DNA from: Pseudoruegeria sp. SK021
Lineage (GTDB): Bacteria > Pseudomonadota > Alphaproteobacteria > Rhodobacterales > Rhodobacteraceae
DNA length: 64,000 bases
Assembly (NCBI RefSeq): GCF_002119405.1
Contig: NZ_MTBG01000013.1
Span: forward strand, 1 to 64,000
Reading direction: 5' to 3'
Part shown: positions 8,537-16,329 of the stretch, piece by piece
Numbering within the stretch: position 1 is the stretch's first letter
Layout: each line of letters starts with the position of its first letter
Made by a program: the position numbers and the translations under genes
Notes under the pieces: generated by a model
Database searches by the model: none
The model's input: only the letters and a program-made list of their open reading frames with translations
Told to the model about the DNA's origin: nothing

Positions 8537-9475
8537 TTAGGCTTGGGCCGCCAACAGGGCGGAAATATCGTCGGGCGAGGCAATGGCCGTGCAGGTCACA
8601 GACCGGTCAATCCGGCGCACCATGCCCGACAGCGCCTTGCCAGCGCCCAGCTCCCAAATCTCGGTCACGCCCTGCCCGGCCATGTACAGGACACTCTCGC
8701 GCCACCGCACCGACCCGGTGATCTGCGTGATCAGTTGCGCCCGGATGGTTTCGGGGTCGCTGGTGGCGCTGGCGGTCACATTCGCCACCAAAGGCACGAC
8801 CGGCGCGGCGATCGTCACATCGGCCAAGGCCTGCGCCATTGCTTCGGCGGCAGGCTGCATCAGGGAGCAATGAAACGGCGCCGAGACCGGAAGAAGAACG
8901 GCCCGCTTGGCCCCTTTGGCTTTGGCAAGCGCCACAGCACGTTCGACCGCGGCGGCATGGCCCGAAACCACAACCTGCCCCGGATCGTTGTCATTTGCGG
9001 CCTGACAGACCTCGGCCTCGGCCGCCTCGGCAGCAACCTCAGTCAGGGCATCAAAATCCAGACCAAGGATCGCGGCCATCGCGCCAACGCCCACCGGCAC
9101 TGCCGCCTGCATGGCTTGGCCCCGTTGCCGCAACAGCCGCGCCGTATCAGCAATGGTCAGCGCCCGTGCCGCGGCCAGAGCCGAATATTCCCCCAGCGAA
9201 TGCCCGGCCACAAAGGCGCCGTCGGCAATTTGAATACCTTCGGCTTCCAATGCTCGGACCACAGCCAGCGAACAGGCCATCAACGCGGGCTGGGCGTTTT
9301 CGGTCAAGGTCAGGGCCTCGATCTCTCCGGTCCAGATCAGATCCGACAGCCGCGCATCCAATGCGTCATCCACCTCGTCGAATACCGCACGCGCGGCGGG
9401 ATAATGATCGGCCAGCGCCTTGCCCATACCGATGGTCTGCGCCCCTTGGCCGGGGAATACGAATGCGCGGGTCAT
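8537..9475 (-). CDS. fabD: Malonyl-CoA:ACP transacylase FabD
   Basis: FabD moves the malonyl group from CoA to ACP, supplying the extender unit. The start at 9475 (M-T-R-A-F-V-F-P-G-Q-G-A-Q) is backed by an AAGGAGG ribosome-binding site; a longer frame upstream has none. The 312 residues show GQGAQ near residue 10, the nucleophile in GHSLGEYSALAA near residue 90, and the catalytic-histidine region PVSAPFHCSLM near residue 195. It is the first gene of fabD-fabG and shares a 177-base divergent region with the cytochrome b561-YceI gene. Confidence 0.97.
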   Translation of the reverse strand: MTRAFVFPGQGAQTIGMGKALADHYPAARAVFDEVDDALDARLSDLIWTGEIEALTLTENAQPALMACSLAVVRALEAEGIQIADGAFVAGHSLGEYSALAAARALTIADTARLLRQRGQAMQAAVPVGVGAMAAILGLDFDALTEVAAEAAEAEVCQAANDNDPGQVVVSGHAAAVERAVALAKAKGAKRAVLLPVSAPFHCSLMQPAAEAMAQALADVTIAAPVVPLVANVTASATSDPETIRAQLITQITGSVRWRESVLYMAGQGVTEIWELGAGKALSGMVRRIDRSVTCTAIASPDDISALLAAQA

Positions 9476-9652
9476 GGCACCTCCTTCAACGGGCCCGGAT
9501 CGGCGGGCCTTCGTGATCCATCCCCCTGCAATACCGTGCAATATCCCCTGTTGCAATCACGCGCAGCGGTGCACGGGACCTGTGCGGTGCCTGCCATATC
9601 GTGTCGGCCCGGCCTCGGCTAAAGTCGCGACACCCTCATTCCGGAGCCCACA

Positions 9653-10882
9653 ATGGCCACATCCCGTTTCCGCAACACCCCGCGCAGCTATGGTGCTGTG
9701 ACCAAGACCTTTCACTGGCTGACCGCGCTGTTGATCCTGACCGAACTGCCCCTCGGCCTGATCGCCAATGACATGGCCTATGACACATCCAACGCCTTGG
9801 CCTTGAAGGGCACGTTGTTCAGCCTGCACAAGACGATTGGCATTACGATTTTCGCGGTCGCTTTACTTCGGATCCTGTGGGCAATCACCCAGCCGAAACC
9901 CGTCCTGCTACATCCGGATCGGAGAATCGAAAGCTGGCTTGCCGAAACGGTGCATTGGCTGCTCTACATCTCGCTTGTAATCGTCCCGCTGTCAGGCTGG
10001 ATCAGTCACGCGGCCTCAGCCGGCTTTGCCCCGATCTGGTGGCCGTTCGGACAAGGCCTGCCGCTGGTGCCGCAGGACCCGACCCTGTCGCATTTTTTCG
10101 GGGGTTTGCATGAGGTGTTCACCAAGGTTCTGGCGGCGTCGGTGGTGCTGCACATCATAGGTGCCTTGAAGCACCATGTGATCGACCGCGACCTCACCTT
10201 GACCCGGATGCTGCCGGGGCACACCGAGGCTGGCGGCACACCGGCCCCGCACCATAAGTCTCCGATCCTTGCCGCTGTAGTGATCTATGGCGTCGCCATT
10301 GCAATTGCAGCGGGGCTCAGTTTAACCGCGCCCGAGACCTCGGCAATACGCGCGCCGACCGCACCATCCCCTGCCACCCAACCTTCGGGTTGGACGGTAC
10401 AAGAGGGCCATCTCGGCATCAGCGTGACCCAATTCGGGGCGATTCTTGACGGCAGCTTTTCTGACTGGTCGGCGGCCATCACCTTCGACCCTGAGGCTGC
10501 GGGATCGATAAAGGGCACTGTCGCGGTGGATATCGCTATCGGTTCACTCACCTTGGGCACCGTCACGACAGAAGCGCTTAAACATGAATTCTTCGATGCC
10601 GCGACCTTTCCCACCGCCACCTTCCACGCCGAGATCATTGCGGACCCGTCTACACCGGATGCTTATCTGGCCGACGGCACCCTGACCCTGAAAGGCCGTG
10701 AGGTCCCCCTGACGTTGCCGTTCACCCTAACACTCACGGGCGGCGTTGCAGCGATGACTGGGACCACCACGGTTGACCGACGCAATTTTCTCATCGGAAC
10801 TGACGCTTACGGCGATGAAAAGACGGTGGCGTTTCAAGTGGATGTCTCCGTAGCGCTGACGGCCACCGAAACCGCGCCATAG
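9653..10882 (+). CDS. Cytochrome b561-YceI fusion protein
   Basis: The 409-residue protein joins two families. Residues 8-185 are a bacterial cytochrome b561 with four membrane helices and candidate haem histidines in FHWLT, LHKTIG, TVHWLLY and VVLHIIGALKHH. A fifth helix follows near residues 205-225 (V-V-I-Y-G-V-A-I-A-I-A-A-G). Residues 245-405 are a YceI lipocalin-like domain (G-H-L-G-I-S-V-T-Q-F-G-A, later TVDRRNFLIG). If the N terminus is cytoplasmic, the fifth helix would put the YceI part in the periplasm. YceI domains bind polyisoprenoids, so electron transfer between the membrane and a bound quinone-like lipid is a possible role (inference). Confidence 0.88.
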   Translation: MATSRFRNTPRSYGAVTKTFHWLTALLILTELPLGLIANDMAYDTSNALALKGTLFSLHKTIGITIFAVALLRILWAITQPKPVLLHPDRRIESWLAETVHWLLYISLVIVPLSGWISHAASAGFAPIWWPFGQGLPLVPQDPTLSHFFGGLHEVFTKVLAASVVLHIIGALKHHVIDRDLTLTRMLPGHTEAGGTPAPHHKSPILAAVVIYGVAIAIAAGLSLTAPETSAIRAPTAPSPATQPSGWTVQEGHLGISVTQFGAILDGSFSDWSAAITFDPEAAGSIKGTVAVDIAIGSLTLGTVTTEALKHEFFDAATFPTATFHAEIIADPSTPDAYLADGTLTLKGREVPLTLPFTLTLTGGVAAMTGTTTVDRRNFLIGTDAYGDEKTVAFQVDVSVALTATETAP

Positions 10883-10900
10883 CCTGCTCCCCTTACGACA

Positions 10901-10928
10901 CTGGCCGCCGGGAACCCCCGGCGGCCAG
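10901..10928. terminator. Bidirectional hairpin between convergent YceI genes
   Basis: A perfect 12-base-pair GC-rich stem (CTGGCCGCCGGG pairing with CCCGGCGGCCAG, loop AACC) lies between the two convergent stop codons. There is no T run on either side, so it may end transcription only in part or serve as a 3' stabiliser for both messages. Confidence 0.65.
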
Positions 10929-10956
10929 ATTAGTTCGAACCGTCGATGGAAGTGGC

Positions 10957-11559
10957 TTAGGCCGGATCTTCGATCTGCATCGCTTCGAGGGAAATCTTCA
11001 CCGTAATTTCATCCGAAATGTAGGGCGCATAGAGGCCCAGACCGAAATCACTGCGCAACACCGTTGTGGTCGCGTCAAAACCGGCTGCGGGGCGTCCGGC
11101 GTAAGGCGGGAACGGATACTCGCCGGTGCTGTTCAGAACCGCGTCCAAGACGATTTCCTTGGTGATGTCATTCAAGGTCAGATCGCCGGTAATCAACGCC
11201 GTCGTATCGCCCGTGACCTCAACCCCCGTCGATTGGAACGAGATTACCGTGGCATCCGGCGTGAAGAACTCACCGGTGGTTAGAAAGTGCTCGTCGCGGG
11301 CATCCCATCCGGTGGTGAACGCGCTCATCGGAATTGTGACCGAGACCGCAGAATTGGCGGGGTTTTCGGCGTCGAGTTGAATGTCGCCTTCAAAGCCGGA
11401 CACCATGCCCGAGGTGTTCGAAAACCCGATATGATTGTATGTAAAGATCGCCTGACTGTGGCTCGGATCGATCGTATAGGTCGCAGGCTCGGCAAAGGCC
11501 GCAGTGGTGGTTAAAGCAGCGGTCAGACCACAGACAACAGCACGCAAGGTCTTGTTCAT
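10957..11559 (-). CDS. Periplasmic YceI-family protein
   Basis: This 200-residue protein starts with a Sec signal peptide (MNKTLRAVVCGL to AAFA-EP), followed by a complete YceI domain opening with Y-T-I-D-P-S-H-S-Q-A-I-F-T-Y-N-H and closing with the F-G-L-G-L-Y-A-P-Y region. The family is a lipocalin-like barrel that binds isoprenoid lipids such as ubiquinone precursors in the periplasm. The chosen ATG has GGAGCCGAAT in front; the upstream extension in the same frame lacks the signal-peptide logic. It converges on the b561-YceI fusion gene, so the two YceI domains of the locus are neighbours on opposite strands. Confidence 0.92.
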   Translation of the reverse strand: MNKTLRAVVCGLTAALTTTAAFAEPATYTIDPSHSQAIFTYNHIGFSNTSGMVSGFEGDIQLDAENPANSAVSVTIPMSAFTTGWDARDEHFLTTGEFFTPDATVISFQSTGVEVTGDTTALITGDLTLNDITKEIVLDAVLNSTGEYPFPPYAGRPAAGFDATTTVLRSDFGLGLYAPYISDEITVKISLEAMQIEDPA

Positions 11560-11703
11560 ATTCGGCTCCAAACTAGAAAACACACAGACCACATCGGCCT
11601 GCCAGTCGCGGTACAGGTAACGGCATTGCAGGCGCAATCAATCCTGCGCCACCCAACAGGACACCTTCGGGAATGAACAGGTCGGCTGAGGCCGTGCTTG
11701 CGA

Positions 11704-12960
11704 TCACTGGCGATGACGGGGGTGCGGCCGCGGCACCGCCCGGTGCGTCACTTCGGCGGATTCGGCACAGGGCGCCATTCGCGCCACCCGTTCACCGTAC
11801 CAACGGGCCCCGAATGCGGCCGATGCGCCGTGCAACAGCGCACTGATCCAAACCGTATTGACCGCCAGATGCAAAATGACATCGCCGTAGACGTGGTCGA
11901 TCTGCTCTACCACCACCAGCGCAAACAGCGCCGTCGCCAAGCCTCGCGGTCCGAACCAGCCGAAAAACAGCCGCGTGACCGGGGCCGCGTCGGTCCCCAG
12001 CAACGACAGCCAAATCGCCAGAGGCCGCAGGCAGAACAAGCTGGCAAGGATCAGCCCAAGCATCGGCCAGGTCAGCGCCATCAGCGCTTCGGGAATCAGC
12101 GCCGCCCCCATCAAGAAGAACGCGGCCCAAGCCAGCAATTGCCCTTCGCTGTCGGTAAAATCATAGACGAAGCGGATCCGTCCCTTGATGACGCTGCCGA
12201 AGCTCATACCAGCGACAAAAGCCGCGATGAAACCGTTGCCACCAATCAATTCAGCCAGCAAATAAGACCCGCCGGCAAAAGTCAGGGTCGCGATGCCCTC
12301 ATAGGTGTCGGTGGTCATCCCGCGATCTCGGGCCCATAATAACGCCCGACTCCCCAAGGCGCCCACGATGATCCCCGCCAACGGCCCCAGCACAAGCTGC
12401 ATCGCCGCAAACAGCGCCCAATCCCGCCCCGTCTGGTCCGAGACTTCCGCCGTGAGGCTGGCAAATAACAAAATCGCTGGCAAGGCCAAGCCGTCATTCA
12501 GGCCCGATTCGACGATCAGGGCGCGCTTCGGACGTGCCGGCATGTCAGGATTGCTCACCACGGCCTGCCCCAGTGCGGCATCCGTCGGCGCCAGAATGGC
12601 CGCCGCCAACGCCGCGACAACCCACGGCCAGTCGGGGAACAGGACCGCGGCGGTCACACAACCCAGCAAAATTGCCAACGGCAAACCCAGCAGTAGCATC
12701 CGCACCGGCCAAGCGTGACTGTTGCGCAATGCGGCAACATCCAGCTTGGCCGCATCAAGAAACAACAGCACCACCAGCGCCAACTCGGCCACGGGGTCCA
12801 ACAAGTGTTCGATGTCTCCGAGCGGCAAGAGGCCCGAGACCGACAGGCCCGCCCCTAGCGCCAAAAACACCATCGGTGCCGTCAGCATGCTTGAAGACAG
12901 ACGCTCAGCAAACAAACTATAAAGCGCCGTAATCAAGCAAAGAATGAAAAATCCGGTCAT
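11704..12960 (-). CDS. CPA1-type cation:proton antiporter
   Basis: The protein (about 418 residues from this start) has 11-13 hydrophobic segments and the layout of sodium/hydrogen exchangers. The acidic pocket appears as APTDAALGQAVV near residue 130 and ESGLNDGLALP near residue 155, with a later GWFGPRGLATALFALVV close to the end. It should exchange Na+ or K+ for protons across the inner membrane. No cytoplasmic regulatory domain is attached. The start is not certain: a frame extension to 13020 exists, and an ATG at 12987 has AAAGGA close in front. It is divergent from the DUF1127 gene. Confidence 0.85.
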   Translation of the reverse strand: MTGFFILCLITALYSLFAERLSSSMLTAPMVFLALGAGLSVSGLLPLGDIEHLLDPVAELALVVLLFLDAAKLDVAALRNSHAWPVRMLLLGLPLAILLGCVTAAVLFPDWPWVVAALAAAILAPTDAALGQAVVSNPDMPARPKRALIVESGLNDGLALPAILLFASLTAEVSDQTGRDWALFAAMQLVLGPLAGIIVGALGSRALLWARDRGMTTDTYEGIATLTFAGGSYLLAELIGGNGFIAAFVAGMSFGSVIKGRIRFVYDFTDSEGQLLAWAAFFLMGAALIPEALMALTWPMLGLILASLFCLRPLAIWLSLLGTDAAPVTRLFFGWFGPRGLATALFALVVVEQIDHVYGDVILHLAVNTVWISALLHGASAAFGARWYGERVARMAPCAESAEVTHRAVPRPHPRHRQ

Positions 12961-13137
12961 ATCGTTACGCGCCCCGCTCGCCTGCATTGTCCTTTGGACC
13001 GGGCCAAGCCATGCAGTCAAGTCATGCCGGGGTTTCCATTCCGCCTATTGTGCAGGCGCAGCATTTTCATAAATACCCAACAACAGAACAGAATGCCGCC
13101 GCATCTTTGTCGACGGCGCAACCAAAGGACTTCCCCC

Positions 13138-13353
13138 ATGGCACTCGCCAATGACTTTCGCGCGTATGATTCAAGTTTTAGTGGTCGGATTCGCGGCCTT
13201 CTCTCGAACATCAAAGAGCGCCGTTCGCGCGTCGCAGCCTATAACAAGACCGTCAATGAGCTGAATTCTTTTTCCAACCGTGAGCTTACTGATATCGGCA
13301 TCCACCGCACGGATATCGCAGAAATCGCACGTCGGCACGCGTTTGAAGGCTAA
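13138..13353 (+). CDS. DUF1127 domain small protein
   Basis: This 71-residue basic protein ends in a DUF1127 (YjiS-like) motif: N-E-L-N-S-F-S-N-R-E-L-T-D-I-G-I-H-R, then D-I-A-E-I-A-R. In alphaproteobacteria some DUF1127 proteins take part in RNA turnover and in phosphate or stress responses, but this copy's role is unknown. The ATG is at 13138; the reading frame stays open further upstream, but AAAGGAC 10-16 bases before this ATG decides the start. It stands alone between the antiporter and gapR, each on the opposite strand. Confidence 0.85.
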   Translation: MALANDFRAYDSSFSGRIRGLLSNIKERRSRVAAYNKTVNELNSFSNRELTDIGIHRTDIAEIARRHAFEG

Positions 13354-13500
13354 TGCTTTCGGGCGCGGGACCCGCACCAAATCGGTGCCGCCAGTCCCCA
13401 CCCTAGTTCACTTTGCCCCCTTGGGCGCGTCCTGACCTCACGCTTCAGCCGTCGATTTGGCCGAACGCACCATCAGGACCGCAGCCCGCGGGAAGATGGA

Positions 13501-13761
13501 TCACTCCATCCCCAGCGCCTCTTTGTACAGTTCCAACACCGCTTCTTCTTCAGCAATGTCATCCTTGTCGCGCTTGCGCAGGGCGATCACTTTGCGCAGA
13601 ATTTTGGTGTCGTAACCGCGCCCTTTGGCTTCGGCCATCACCTCTTTTTGCTGCTCTGCAATGTCCTTTTTCTCCGCATCCAGCCGTTCGATGCGCTCGA
13701 TGAATTGCCGCAACTCGTCGGCAGTCACGCGATAGGTGCTGTCAGTGTCGATCTGGTCCAT
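13501..13761 (-). CDS. gapR: GapR-family DNA-binding protein (DUF2312)
   Basis: The 86-residue protein is a DUF2312/GapR homologue. GapR in Caulobacter is a nucleoid protein that clamps overtwisted DNA ahead of moving polymerases and stimulates topoisomerases. The characteristic features are a long charged coiled-coil N-terminal half ([16 protein letters not shown]) and the conserved basic segment [17 protein letters not shown]. The start at 13761 is preceded by AGGGGACC. Upstream in-frame codons are judged noncoding. Confidence 0.93.
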   Translation of the reverse strand: MDQIDTDSTYRVTADELRQFIERIERLDAEKKDIAEQQKEVMAEAKGRGYDTKILRKVIALRKRDKDDIAEEEAVLELYKEALGME

Positions 13762-13883
13762 GAGGTCCCCTGTTCGGTTGTGCCGATGTCCTAACCGCCC
13801 CTCCCCCCGGTCGCAAGCCTGTCTCGCGGCTTGCAGGACGGCGTCTTGCAGGCTAGGGCAGCGGAAAGCAGAGGGAACCACCT

Positions 13884-14099
13884 ATGGACGTGTTGATCTG
13901 GATCGGAGCCGCGATTTCGCTGGCTGGACTTGGCGGCGTCATCGCCTGCATCGTGATCGCCACCCGCGCCAAGAAGGCCGGTCTTGGTGATGAGGCCTTG
14001 CGCGCCAAACTGAAATCAGTGGTCGCCCTTAATCTGGCCGCGCTGATGGTCTCGGCGCTGGGTCTGATGTGCGTCATCCTCGGCATCACGCTCGGCTGA
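13884..14099 (+). CDS. Small two-helix membrane protein
   Basis: The 71-residue product has two hydrophobic helices (residues 4-27 and 47-69) joined by a basic loop with T-R-A-K-K-A-G-L-G-D-E-A-L-R-A-K-L. The loop charge suggests both ends face the periplasm. The family is not recognised. A GGGAACC ribosome-binding site precedes the ATG, and codon use matches its neighbours, so the gene is probably real. It is divergent from gapR. Confidence 0.7.
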   Translation: MDVLIWIGAAISLAGLGGVIACIVIATRAKKAGLGDEALRAKLKSVVALNLAALMVSALGLMCVILGITLG

Positions 14100-14102
14100 C
14101 GC

Positions 14103-14312
14103 TTACAAAGGCAGGTTATCGTACAGCGATTCTTCGATTTCCGCTTCCAAATCATCGTCGAGAGCTTTCAGCGCCGCGGGAATCCGGACGTTCGCCGCGC
14201 GCAGGCGCGCCACAAAAGCGCAGAGGTCATCGTGTAACCGTTTGATATCGGCGTCCGGCTGCGCGGCCTCGTGCTTCAGCGCGCGGATCCACCGTGCAAC
14301 AGTGTCAGTCAT
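14103..14312 (-). CDS. Hypothetical small acidic protein
   Basis: This 69-residue, mostly helical, acidic protein (M-T-D-T-V-A-R-W-I-R-A-L at the start, ending L-E-A-E-I-E-E-S-L-Y-D-N-L-P-L) has no recognised domain. A GGGGGGAAGCG ribosome-binding sequence lies just before the ATG. It ends three bases from the convergent two-helix membrane gene. Rhodobacterales genomes often carry such small conserved proteins, but no function can be given. Confidence 0.65.
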   Translation of the reverse strand: MTDTVARWIRALKHEAAQPDADIKRLHDDLCAFVARLRAANVRIPAALKALDDDLEAEIEESLYDNLPL

Positions 14313-14336
14313 CGCTTCCCCCCAATCATGTCTGGC

Positions 14337-14648
14337 CTATGTGCGATCCTGCGCCATCGCGATGTATGCGAAATGTGCAACGACACCGGGTCCGGCTTCT
14401 TGAGGATAAATCTTTTCACCGGTCCCTGCCTTGCGATGAATCAAGTCATCGGCCAACGGGCGATCCCTCAACACATAGTGTCTGACCGAGGCCATTGCCG
14501 CAGATGGCTGCCCTTTCGGACGAATGCCGCCACGGATCACTGTCCCGCGTCGGAGTTCACCTCGTCCACGATAGCCGCAATCGGGGTGATACCGCCCCTC
14601 AGGCACCATCTGGACGCCTTGGCCCAAAGCGGCTAATCCGGTCGCCAT
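14337..14648 (-). CDS. Possible hypothetical protein
   Basis: A 103-residue frame fills an otherwise empty gap. Its composition (H-Y-V-L-R-D-R-P-L-A-D-D-L-I-H-R-K, later V-V-A-H-F-A-Y-I-A-M-A-Q-D-R) looks protein-like and GC at third positions is moderately high. No domain is recognised. Its ATG would share the CATG at 14646-14649 with the divergent BLH gene, leaving no room for separate leaders, which argues against it. A competing frame on the plus strand is less protein-like. Confidence 0.4.
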   Translation of the reverse strand: MATGLAALGQGVQMVPEGRYHPDCGYRGRGELRRGTVIRGGIRPKGQPSAAMASVRHYVLRDRPLADDLIHRKAGTGEKIYPQEAGPGVVAHFAYIAMAQDRT

Positions 14649-15075
14649 GGATATACGCCCCCTCACCCCCGCCTATGCCGTCTCGCCGCAGATCGCGGTT
14701 CAGGACATGCCCGCAATCCGCCAAGCAGGATTTACCACAATCATCTGCAATCGCCCCGATCCAGAAGTCCCGGCCGAGTTGCAGGCCGACGCAATCCGGG
14801 CTGCAGCCGAAGCCGAGGGCTTGCGTTTCGTGGTGAACCCCGTCGTTCCCGGCAGTTTCTCGCCCGCGTTATTGGATGCTCAGGAGGCCGCGATCGGCGG
14901 CTCTGATGGCCCGGTCCTTGCCTATTGCGCCTCGGGCAACCGGTCGGCGATTGTGTGGTCGATGCTGAACGCAGCCACCCTTGGCGTGGACGGGGTCCTG
15001 ACAGCCACCCGCAACGCCGGTTATGATCACAGCCCATTGCGCGCTGGCTTCGAAGCGGCAGCCAAAGCCCGCTGA
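14647..15075 (+). CDS. TIGR01244-type sulfur transferase/phosphatase (BLH domain, DUF442)
   Basis: The 142-residue protein is a stand-alone beta-lactamase-hydrolase (BLH) domain, a dual-specificity-phosphatase-like fold. It keeps the catalytic loop YCASGNRSA near residues 97-105 (CX5R). In other proteobacteria this domain is fused to a persulfide dioxygenase/metallo-beta-lactamase (Blh) that responds to hydrogen sulfide; here no such partner is adjacent. It may act on protein or small-molecule phosphates or on persulfides. No signal peptide is present. Confidence 0.85.
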   Translation: MDIRPLTPAYAVSPQIAVQDMPAIRQAGFTTIICNRPDPEVPAELQADAIRAAAEAEGLRFVVNPVVPGSFSPALLDAQEAAIGGSDGPVLAYCASGNRSAIVWSMLNAATLGVDGVLTATRNAGYDHSPLRAGFEAAAKAR

Positions 15076-15150
15076 CACGATGCCAGCCGCGCCGCCCAAC
15101 CGCCGAAATTTAAGATTGCTCGGCGGCGCAGGCGCATGCGGACATAGCGG

Positions 15151-16224
15151 TCACGCATGAGGTACCTCACGATCTGCGGGCGTCTCCACGCCCGTCAATT
15201 GTGGCACGGCACTGGCTGGCACGCTCGTCATTGGACCTACGGCGACAGCACTAAGACGTCCTTCCGGTGCAGGCCCATCCGGCGGCATGGCTTTGTCACG
15301 CACCTCGGGGCCGACCGAATCCATCTGAGTGACCGGCTCTTGTAGGGCGAGACCGGTCAGACAGACCGCCCGGCTTCCGTCCAATTGCCCCAACCGGGCG
15401 AAGCCGACCGGCTCGCCCGCATCCGTTTCCAGTGAAAGTTCGCCGACACAGCGCGCGGGCAATGTCAGCACATCATCGGGCCGCAACGCCGCCACGTCGG
15501 ACAGGGTTAAAACCACTCGCCCCAGAATCACGTCCAGATTGGCGGGGCTGTCCAATACCTTGCGTTCGATCCGGCCGGACCAGTCCGCCCGCGCATCCAC
15601 GTCCTGTTGCGGGGTGTCCGCCACCCCGTTGCCGTCTGCTGGCAAGGCCAGACAGATTCGCCCGTTTCGCAAGCCGCTGCCGATGTCGATGGTGATCGAA
15701 AACAGCCGGAACGAGACATCGGCCAGCAAATGCGGCAATCGGCGCAGATCATCGATCCGGTCCCGCGGGCCAAACCCTGTTGCCCAAGCGGCATCAGGTC
15801 GCCCCGCCAACGCCGCCCCGAACGCCTGCAACAGGACAGCCACAAACCGCCGCGTCAGCATGGCATCTGTCGACGTTGGCGGACGATCCTGCACTGGCCC
15901 ATCTGAGAACCGCCCGAGCGTCAGCGCTTGCAGAACCGAGGCCAAACAGGCCTGATCCAACGACAGGACACCGCGGGCGTCGCCAGGGCCATGCAGCAGG
16001 ACATTCAGCGCCCGATCCGGAAACATCGCCGCCATGCTTTGCAAGGTCGCGCGCTCCTCATCGACGCCATCCACCGCCATCGGCGTCCGTAAAACGTCTT
16101 GGGCTGCTTTGGACACCCCAAGGCGCAACGCTTTCGCGGGCGACACCATCCCGAATTCGGGTTCGGCCCGCCCCGCGCCGACCTTGCGGCGTAAAATGGA
16201 AAGGGAAGGATCCTGCATGGGCAT
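15151..16224 (-). CDS. FliM/FliN-family flagellar C-ring-like protein
   Basis: The 357-residue protein carries a surface-presentation (SpoA) domain near residues 240-310: L-D-V-I-L-G-R-V-V-L-T-L-S-D, then L-R-P-D-D-V-L-T-L-P, as in FliM and FliN of the flagellar switch. The middle resembles a weak FliM core. The N-terminal CheY-binding motif of standard FliM (an EIDALL-like box) is not seen; instead it starts near S-I-L-R-R-K-V-G-A-G. A Pro/Ala-rich tail of 60 residues follows. The ATG at 16224 has AAGG eight bases upstream. It follows the sensor kinase gene on the same strand after about 105 bases, far from any flagellar cluster visible here. Confidence 0.75.
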   Translation of the reverse strand: MPMQDPSLSILRRKVGAGRAEPEFGMVSPAKALRLGVSKAAQDVLRTPMAVDGVDEERATLQSMAAMFPDRALNVLLHGPGDARGVLSLDQACLASVLQALTLGRFSDGPVQDRPPTSTDAMLTRRFVAVLLQAFGAALAGRPDAAWATGFGPRDRIDDLRRLPHLLADVSFRLFSITIDIGSGLRNGRICLALPADGNGVADTPQQDVDARADWSGRIERKVLDSPANLDVILGRVVLTLSDVAALRPDDVLTLPARCVGELSLETDAGEPVGFARLGQLDGSRAVCLTGLALQEPVTQMDSVGPEVRDKAMPPDGPAPEGRLSAVAVGPMTSVPASAVPQLTGVETPADREVPHA

Positions 16225-16329
16225 CAACCAGACCTTATCGACATCACATCTACTTGACCTGCCGAGGGTTACGAAATCCTGAAATTCGGCGACGCCCACA
16301 CAGGATTTGCGCCGATGCACCGACGGAAA

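Noticed and set aside
8513-9622. 369-codon plus-strand frame opposite fabD
   Set aside because: fabD has all catalytic motifs and a good ribosome-binding site on the minus strand; the opposite frame has neither motifs nor a plausible start.
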